Shown piece by piece: positions 41,450-46,960 of a stretch of 46,960 nucleotides of DNA. The stretch comes from Desulfobulbaceae bacterium (GTDB lineage Bacteria > Desulfobacterota > Desulfobulbia > Desulfobulbales > SURF-16): assembly GCA_002868945.1 (NCBI GenBank), contig PKTX01000006.1, positions 1-46,960 on the forward strand, in the 5' to 3' direction. The notes under the pieces are model-generated. The model had not been told where the DNA came from, searched no databases, and saw only the letters and a list, made by a program, of their open reading frames with translations. Each line of letters begins with the position of its first letter. Within the stretch, counting starts at the first letter, position 1. The translations under genes and the position numbers were made by a program.

Positions 41450-43089
41450 TTTTCTTCCTTGTTCGACAGCGGCAGGCGGATGGTAAAGGTGCTTCCCTTA
41501 CCTGGTTCGCTCTGGATGGTGATTGTGCCGTTATGCTGCTTGGTGATTATATCATAGGAGATGGACAGGCCCAGGCCGGTGCCCTTGTCCACGTTCTTGG
41601 TGGTGAAAAAAGGCTCAAAGACATGGGGGATCGTCTCCGGCGCCATGCCGCAGCCCGTATCAGAGATGGCAATAAAGAGGGCCTCTTTGTCATGCCAGGT
41701 CCTGATGGTGATAACGCCCGGCTCGGTCATGGCCTGGGCGGCATTAAGCAACAGGTTCATGAAGACCTGGTTGAGCTGCTGGGGATGACACATGAGGGCG
41801 GGGAGATCGCCATACTCCTTGTGAATGGTACAGGTGTATTTCAGCTCGTTCCAGGCAATGGTGATGGTGTCGTCAAGACACTCATTGATGTTGGCGCGGG
41901 CCCGCTCGGCCTGATCCACCCTGGAAAAATTTTTAAGGTTCATGACGATCTTTTTTACTCGCTCCACACCGTCGGTCGATTCGGCGATAAGGTCGCTAGT
42001 GTCTTGCAGAATAAAGTCGATCTTCATGCTGCGGCGTTGCTCGGCAAGGCGTTGCAGGGTGTCGGGGGAGTTACGGCAGAGGCGGCTCAGCACCTGGTCT
42101 TGCAGGTCAAGAAATTTTCGCAGCTTGGTCTGGTATTTGGCGAGGGTATTGATGTTGCTGGTGACAAAGCCCATGGGGTTGTTGATCTCATGGGCGACGC
42201 CGGCGGCCAGTTGGCCGACGGATGCCATTTTTTCCTGCTGGAGAAGCTGGGCCTGGGTGGCCTGCAGATCGGTAAGGGTGCGGCGGATCTGCCTGTTTTT
42301 TTCTTCCAGCAGAGCGGCCGTCTCTTTGTGTTTGCTGATATCGTGCAGGGTGGTAACGGTCATGGCCCCCTCTTTCGTGGCCAGGGGGTAGGTATGCAGG
42401 GTAAAGGTGCGGCCGCTGGCCTGGTGGCTGTATTCAAATTCACGTTTGGCAAGCAGGCAGACTTCTTGTCGGAAGCCATGGCTGTGCAGGAAGAGCGGCA
42501 GCTCCCGGTCGAGAACCTCCGTAAAGGTGAGGCCGAGAAAATCAACCAGGGGTTTGTTGCATCGCTTAATCCTCTGCTCTGCATCGGTCAGGATGACAAA
42601 CTCCTGGACACAGTCCATGCTTGTCTCCCATTCCCGTTTGGCCTTCTCTATCTTGTTGCTTAACTCCTTGAGATGCATGTGGTCGAGGCTGGCTGTGATA
42701 TCGCGCAGGACCTCCACCACCCAGCTGATGGCGCCGGCCTCGTTTCGGATGGGCACGGCGGTGATCTCATAGGTTCTTTTCAGGCCTGGAAAGAGGCACA
42801 TTTCCTTGACAACGGGAATACTCTGGCCGGTGGCAAAGGCTTCGCGCACCGGGCACTCCTCGCCCTGCTCCCAGCAGGAGGTCGTAAAATTGCGCAGGAC
42901 ATTATAGCAGAGGCAGTTTCTGCCCCGGCCCTTTTCGTCGACCTTAAAGCTGTCGCGCGCCACCTTGTTGAGATAGATGCAGCGCATGTCCGGGTCAACC
43001 ACCACCACCGGATCGCGGATGGCATCGAGGATGGTCAAATAAAAGTCGGCAGGCTGCCTCTCTTCTGGCGGTTGCGCTGTTGCGGTCAT
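41446..43089 (-). CDS. Soluble PAS-PAS histidine kinase with Cys-rich PAS
   Basis: A 547-residue cytoplasmic kinase. The first PAS (about 15-135) has a Cys group at 59, 61, 72 and 79 (NCLCYN, then SCWEQGEECPV) that could hold a metal or sense redox state. A second PAS lies at about 155-260, followed by a coiled coil, HisKA with His300 and a HATPase with GKGSTFTIRLPL near the end. No membrane segment. The 3' end overlaps the next gene by four bases. Confidence 0.92.
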   Translation of the reverse strand: MTATAQPPEERQPADFYLTILDAIRDPVVVVDPDMRCIYLNKVARDSFKVDEKGRGRNCLCYNVLRNFTTSCWEQGEECPVREAFATGQSIPVVKEMCLFPGLKRTYEITAVPIRNEAGAISWVVEVLRDITASLDHMHLKELSNKIEKAKREWETSMDCVQEFVILTDAEQRIKRCNKPLVDFLGLTFTEVLDRELPLFLHSHGFRQEVCLLAKREFEYSHQASGRTFTLHTYPLATKEGAMTVTTLHDISKHKETAALLEEKNRQIRRTLTDLQATQAQLLQQEKMASVGQLAAGVAHEINNPMGFVTSNINTLAKYQTKLRKFLDLQDQVLSRLCRNSPDTLQRLAEQRRSMKIDFILQDTSDLIAESTDGVERVKKIVMNLKNFSRVDQAERARANINECLDDTITIAWNELKYTCTIHKEYGDLPALMCHPQQLNQVFMNLLLNAAQAMTEPGVITIRTWHDKEALFIAISDTGCGMAPETIPHVFEPFFTTKNVDKGTGLGLSISYDIITKQHNGTITIQSEPGKGSTFTIRLPLSNKEEK

Positions 43090-44090
43090 CTGATTTTCTG
43101 CTCTGTCTGTTCGTTGTTCGTCAGGGGGTAAGGTTCGACCACCAGGCTCCAGAAGAGATCAAGCAGGTCGGCATCAAAGGATGAAGCACGCTCTTTGTCC
43201 ATGATGTCCCGGGCTGTGGCGTGGCTGAAGCAAGGACGGTAGGAGCGGTCGGTGGTCAGGGCGTCATAGACGTCGGCAATGGCGGCAATGCGGGCCTCCA
43301 GCGGAATGGCGGCGCCACGACGGCCGTGGGGATAGCCGCTGCCGTCCAGGCGTTCGTGGTGGCCGACGATGATATCGAGCACCACCTGGTGCAGCCCTGC
43401 CTCTTCCGCCACCTTGAGACCCCAGAGGGGATGTTGTTTGACCAGGTCATACTCCGTCCGGCTGAGGCGGCCCTGCTTGTTGAGAATGGCGCCGGGAATG
43501 CCGATTTTGCCGCAGTCATGCAGCCAGCAGCCGTGCCGCATCAATTTGCGGCGATCTGCCGAAAAATCGAGGGCTTCGGCCAGCAGCAGGGCGTAATGGG
43601 CCACCCGGTCGCAATGGCCGCGGGTATAGACGTCCTTGAGCTCAATGGTCTGGGCCAGGGAGCGCAGGGTCAGTTCGCTGGAGCTCTGCAGGGCCCGCAT
43701 GAGCTGATAGCGATTCAGGGCCTCCATGACCATGGTGATCAGTTCCTGATTATGCCACGGCTTGACGATAAAACGATAGACCTCGCCCTCGTTAATGGCA
43801 GTGAGGACCATTTGCAGGTCGGCATAGCCGGTCATCATCAGGCGCACCGTCTGCGGCGCAATCTTTTTGGTCCTGTTCAACAGCTCCAGGCCACTCATGC
43901 CGGTCATGCAGTTATCGGTGAGAATAACCGCCACCTCCTCATCGGCCAGGCAGGTAAGGGCCTCCTCGCCGCTGGCCGCCGTGCGGACCTTGATCTGTTC
44001 ATCACGAAAGAGGCGCTCTATGGCGGTGAGGATAAAGGGTTCGTCGTCAACCACCAGCAGGGTATGACGCGGGGTTACGGAGTTCTTCAT
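43086..44090 (-). CDS. Response regulator with HD-GYP domain (second gene of signalling operon)
   Basis: A 334-residue protein: a receiver with Asp59 (LTDNCMTGMSG) and an HD-GYP domain with LHDCGKIGIP and HHERLDGSGYP, both intact, so a c-di-GMP phosphodiesterase is likely. It lacks the long coiled coil and C-terminal extra domain of the paralog at 38089. It overlaps both neighbours by four bases. Confidence 0.93.
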   Translation of the reverse strand: MKNSVTPRHTLLVVDDEPFILTAIERLFRDEQIKVRTAASGEEALTCLADEEVAVILTDNCMTGMSGLELLNRTKKIAPQTVRLMMTGYADLQMVLTAINEGEVYRFIVKPWHNQELITMVMEALNRYQLMRALQSSSELTLRSLAQTIELKDVYTRGHCDRVAHYALLLAEALDFSADRRKLMRHGCWLHDCGKIGIPGAILNKQGRLSRTEYDLVKQHPLWGLKVAEEAGLHQVVLDIIVGHHERLDGSGYPHGRRGAAIPLEARIAAIADVYDALTTDRSYRPCFSHATARDIMDKERASSFDADLLDLFWSLVVEPYPLTNNEQTEQKIR

Positions 44091-46243
44091 GTCGTCACCA
44101 CCGGTATTGCCAGGGTAAAGGTGGTCCCTTGCCCCGGCCGGCTCTGCACGTTGATCGTGCCGTGATGCTTCTTGGAAATAATGTCATAGGCGATGCTGAG
44201 GCCGAGCCCGGTGCCTTTGCCCTTTTCCTTGGTGGTGAAAAAGGGGTCAAAGATATGGGCCACGGTTTCCTGGTCCATACCGCAGCCCGTGTCGGCGACG
44301 GCCACAAAGATTCTGTTGTCGGCCGCCCAGGTGGTGATGGTGATTTCCCCCTGCTGGTCAATGGCCTGGGCCCCATTTATCAAGAGGTTCATGAAGACCT
44401 GGTTGAGCTGCTGGGCGTAACATTTGGTGGTTGGCAGCTCACCATACTGCCTGTTGACGGTGGCCTTGTATTTTAACTCGTTCCAGACCACCACCAGGGT
44501 GGATTCCAGGCACTCATTGATATCAGCCGGACCATACTCCTCCTGGTCCTGGCGGGAGAAGTTCTTGAGCGACATGACGATCTTCTTGATGCGTTCCGTG
44601 CCCTCCATACTCTCGGCGATCAGGTCATGGATATCCTCGTTGATCTGGTTGATCTTCATTTTATGACGCAGCTCTTCTATTTCCTGCTTTTGTTCAGCCG
44701 GGACAGCCTCCTGAAGCAGGGCAAGAAAATCGGTGATGCGCTGCACATACTTTTTCAGGCTGCTCAGGTTACTGGCCACAAAACCGGTGGGGTTGTTGAT
44801 TTCATGGGCGACGCCGGCGGCCAGTTGGCCCACCGAGGCCATCTTTTCATATTGCAGCATCTGCGACTGGGTGGATTTGAGTTCGTGCAGGGCCTCTTCC
44901 AGTTCGATATTCTTGCTGAGGATATCGGTGTTTTTCTGGCGCAGCTCCACGGCCTGGCGGGCATTTTTGCTGGCCTCTTGTCGCAATGATTTCTCCAGGG
45001 CCTTGCGTTGGGAGATGTCGCGGTAACTCTTCAGGATGCCGAGCTGGTTGCCCTGATTGTCGTAGAAGGGTGAGACAACCACCTGGCACTCGATTTCCCG
45101 GCCATCCGGACGTTTTTTGGTCTCCTCCTGGATGAGAGTGTTTTCGGAGTGGGCCGCCAGGGCCAGGGGGCACTGCTCCGTATGACAGCAGGGGCTGACA
45201 AAGATTTCGTAACATTTTTTGCCCACCAGTTTGTCGCGGCTGCTGCCTGCCATGGCCGCAAAGGTGTCATTACACATGAGGACCGTATAGTCCCAGGCCA
45301 CAATGGAGATGCCGTCTGCCGCGGAGTTGAAAATCTGATCGAGGTTGTAGAGGGACTCCTCCAGGGCCTTCTGGGTTGCGGCTCGCTCGCTGATTTCTTT
45401 TTCCAGTCGGCCCTGGGTCTCCTGCAGGGAGGCGGTTCGTTCCCTGACCCGCTCCTCCAGCTCCTCTTTATGTGCCGCCAGCCGCTCATGGGCCAGGTCC
45501 CGCTCCTGGAGCAGACCGAGAAGGTGACGGCGGCTGAACCAGAGACCGATCAGACCAAAGAGCCAGAGGCCGCCCAGATTGATGCCCCAGTAAATCTGAT
45601 GACTCTTGGTGGCGGTGATCAGAGGGCTGAGCGAGATGGTTGTGCTGATGCCGCCGAGAATATCGCCCGGTTGATAGCCTTTGTCGGCATGGCATTTGAG
45701 GCAGCTCTCCCGGGTGATCAGGGGCTGCATGAGGCGCAGGTGTTTATCCTCGGCGGTGGTGTTGAACTCGATATATTCATTTTCGCCCTGGGCAAAGGCC
45801 TGCAGGGCCCGGCGTTCCCAGGGCTCGGGGCTGTTGGCCGGCCGCAGCGGGGCAAGGCTGGTGATGCGGATTTTGCTCTGAAATTTTTCTGCAAAGGTGT
45901 TCTGCAGGTCGCGCAGCATATAGGCCGGGTTCATCAGGGTCAATTCCTTGCCGTTCGCCAAGGCCAGATCCCGGTCCGGGATGTGGGCCAGGTAGGGGTT
46001 GGGTGGCGTGGTCTCGGAGGGCGGCACATAGACGCCGCCATGCCGGGCGGCCCAGTCCCGCAGGCCAACGGCTCGGTCTATATAGATACGTCCCTCGCGC
46101 AGGGCGTATTGCTTGACATGGGTCTGATAATCAAAGAAGGCGACGATCAACCAGGTCAATATGACGCAGAACGTCCAAAAGAGGGCGGCGCTCAGGATTA
46201 TGCCTTTCAGTGGTGGTACCGACTGCTGTGTCTCAGGGGGCAT
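44087..46243 (-). CDS. Heme-sensor (DUF3365) PAS histidine kinase, first gene of the operon
   Basis: A 718-residue membrane kinase. TM1 is at about 14-37; a periplasmic DUF3365 domain (about 40-212) has the heme site CLKCH at 181-185; TM2 is at about 215-237. A coiled coil leads to a PAS domain (about 298-420) with a Cys group ([19 protein letters not shown]). HisKA has His480 ([14 protein letters not shown]), then a HATPase ending [12 protein letters not shown]. The start at 46243 is chosen because it directly precedes TM1; there is no strong ribosome site. It is the likely input of the relay, and its sensor is paralogous to that of the diguanylate cyclase at 24165. Confidence 0.93.
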   Translation of the reverse strand: MPPETQQSVPPLKGIILSAALFWTFCVILTWLIVAFFDYQTHVKQYALREGRIYIDRAVGLRDWAARHGGVYVPPSETTPPNPYLAHIPDRDLALANGKELTLMNPAYMLRDLQNTFAEKFQSKIRITSLAPLRPANSPEPWERRALQAFAQGENEYIEFNTTAEDKHLRLMQPLITRESCLKCHADKGYQPGDILGGISTTISLSPLITATKSHQIYWGINLGGLWLFGLIGLWFSRRHLLGLLQERDLAHERLAAHKEELEERVRERTASLQETQGRLEKEISERAATQKALEESLYNLDQIFNSAADGISIVAWDYTVLMCNDTFAAMAGSSRDKLVGKKCYEIFVSPCCHTEQCPLALAAHSENTLIQEETKKRPDGREIECQVVVSPFYDNQGNQLGILKSYRDISQRKALEKSLRQEASKNARQAVELRQKNTDILSKNIELEEALHELKSTQSQMLQYEKMASVGQLAAGVAHEINNPTGFVASNLSSLKKYVQRITDFLALLQEAVPAEQKQEIEELRHKMKINQINEDIHDLIAESMEGTERIKKIVMSLKNFSRQDQEEYGPADINECLESTLVVVWNELKYKATVNRQYGELPTTKCYAQQLNQVFMNLLINGAQAIDQQGEITITTWAADNRIFVAVADTGCGMDQETVAHIFDPFFTTKEKGKGTGLGLSIAYDIISKKHHGTINVQSRPGQGTTFTLAIPVVTT

Positions 46244-46459
46244 GGTGACTCGTGGTATGTTGAGTGACTGGTGCTTGGACAAGTTCCTCTTACTATAGGG
46301 AAAAATGGCCGGAAGATGAAAGGGGAATTTTCGATGAGGTTCAAAGTGATAAGCGGGCGGCACTGGTTTGCTGGAGATTTTTGTATCGGATTATCACCAT
46401 GTTTCAGCCATTGTCTCATCATCAGGCAGAAAATGGAGATACAAGGAGCACCCTAACAT

Positions 46460-46696
46460 CCCGTTGAAAAACGTAGCGAGCGTAGCTGAGGCGAGGAAAA
46501 ATGAGGCGAAAAAATGCGCGCCCGGAGGAGGTAAGGGAGCCTGCGACACTCCGAGTACCCTTGGGGTGCAGTTTACATGGGGTTTAGGAGCATTTCGGAG
46601 TCTCGCTTCGCTCGCTTAGCTCAAGCCGAATTTTGACGACGCATCAGTAGATAGCGAACGAAGAGAGACCTTCGAGCGCAGTAGTTTTTCAACGGG
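46460..46696. repeat. Complete module B element with inverted ends
   Basis: Bounded by CCCGTTGAAAAAC (46460-46472) and GTTTTTCAACGGG (46684-46696). Its first 190 bases recur inverted at 108-294, and its last 40 match 9345-9390. It contains GAGGTAAGGGAGCCTGCGAC, the block shared with module A copies. No protein of its own; probably a non-autonomous mobile or palindromic repeat. Confidence 0.8.
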
Positions 46697-46749
46697 TTGC
46701 TAAGGCTATTCGACGTATCGCAGGCTCCCTTGCCTCCTCCGGGGCATTT

Positions 46750-46860
46750 ACCCCTGTGAGCGAGAGAGCAGTCGATCACAGTCACCATTATTTCTGTATC
46801 GCCCCGAGGGCCGGCCTCCTGCGGCATCTTTCCAGGAATGGTGGCGGCGATGCAGTTGTA
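46750..46860. repeat. Repeat segment related to 3225-3350
   Basis: CAGTCACCATTAT, TGTATCGCC and ATCTTTCCAGGAATGG are matched in inverted order at 3225-3350. It lies between the module B element and the module A half at the window end. Confidence 0.55.
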
Positions 46861-46863
46861 ACT

Positions 46864-46960
46864 AGTGCCTGTCCGGAAATGGCCCTCTCGGAGTCTCGTA
46901 AACTCGCTTACCGGCCCGATCTCGGCGTCATGCTCAAAAAATAATGCTCGGAGGTAAGCG
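46864..46960. repeat. Left half of module A, cut by the window edge
   Basis: Starts with AGTGCCTGTCCGG; the first 63 bases match 36785-36850, and the last 40 match 8252-8291. The final GAGGTAAGCG (46951-46960) equals the first ten bases of the window, and the sequence then continues logically at position 11 by comparison with 8292 onward. Confidence 0.8.

Overview
The window looks like chromosomal DNA from a GC-rich anaerobe, most likely a sulfate- or sulfur-reducing member of the Desulfobacterota (Desulfobulbus-like). The clues are an hgcA-hgcB mercury-methylation pair, a pentaheme periplasmic cytochrome c, heme-binding (DUF3365) sensor proteins, many sigma-54 style signals, and dense two-component and c-di-GMP signalling. 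This placement is inferred from gene content; there is no rRNA or other marker gene to confirm it. I see no phage, plasmid replication, transposase, CRISPR, rRNA or tRNA genes.

Layout. 1-3.2 kb: repeat DNA, then an MscS-like channel and an SLC12-type cation-chloride transporter. 3.5-5.7 kb: two small Cys-rich proteins and a pentaheme cytochrome c (opposite strand). 5.7-11.2 kb: a stretch with a possible dead gene, a chemotaxis receptor, a glutamine-amidotransferase-like protein, and the amtB-glnK ammonium pair behind a sigma-54 promoter. 11.7-22.6 kb: a metal-efflux island, made of a histidine kinase and NtrC-type activator, then a 47-residue secreted peptide, a TolC-type outer membrane factor, a YHS metal-binding protein, a CusB-type adaptor and a very large CusA-type RND pump. 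Tandem palindromes, sigma-54-like promoters and long hairpins punctuate this island. 22.9-29.6 kb: a ZIP metal transporter, a heme-sensor diguanylate cyclase, a class II fumarase-family enzyme with an unusual active site, enolase and an Old Yellow Enzyme-type oxidoreductase. 29.8-32.5 kb: a small Cys protein, hgcA, hgcB and a two-gene (split) permease. 32.7-36.4 kb: a His-rich small membrane protein, archaeal-type NMN adenylyltransferase and phosphoglycerate mutase, a PHP phosphoesterase and two tiny membrane proteins preceded by a large hairpin cluster. 37.1-46.2 kb: an HDOD protein converging on a tightly coupled six-gene operon of kinases, response regulators and HD-GYP proteins.

The genes group into themes. 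Metal and metalloid handling: efflux island, ZIP importer, hgcAB and its neighbouring permease. Environmental sensing: heme-containing membrane sensors feeding a cyclase or a phosphorelay with two HD-GYP outputs. Central and nitrogen metabolism: fumarase-like enzyme, enolase, phosphoglycerate mutase, AmtB/GlnK.

Intergenic spaces carry a modular family of nested palindromic repeats, and both ends of the window lie inside copies of it. The last ten bases equal the first ten, and the two ends read as two halves of one element. The window is therefore probably a contig cut at a repeat, though a circular molecule cannot be excluded from sequence alone.
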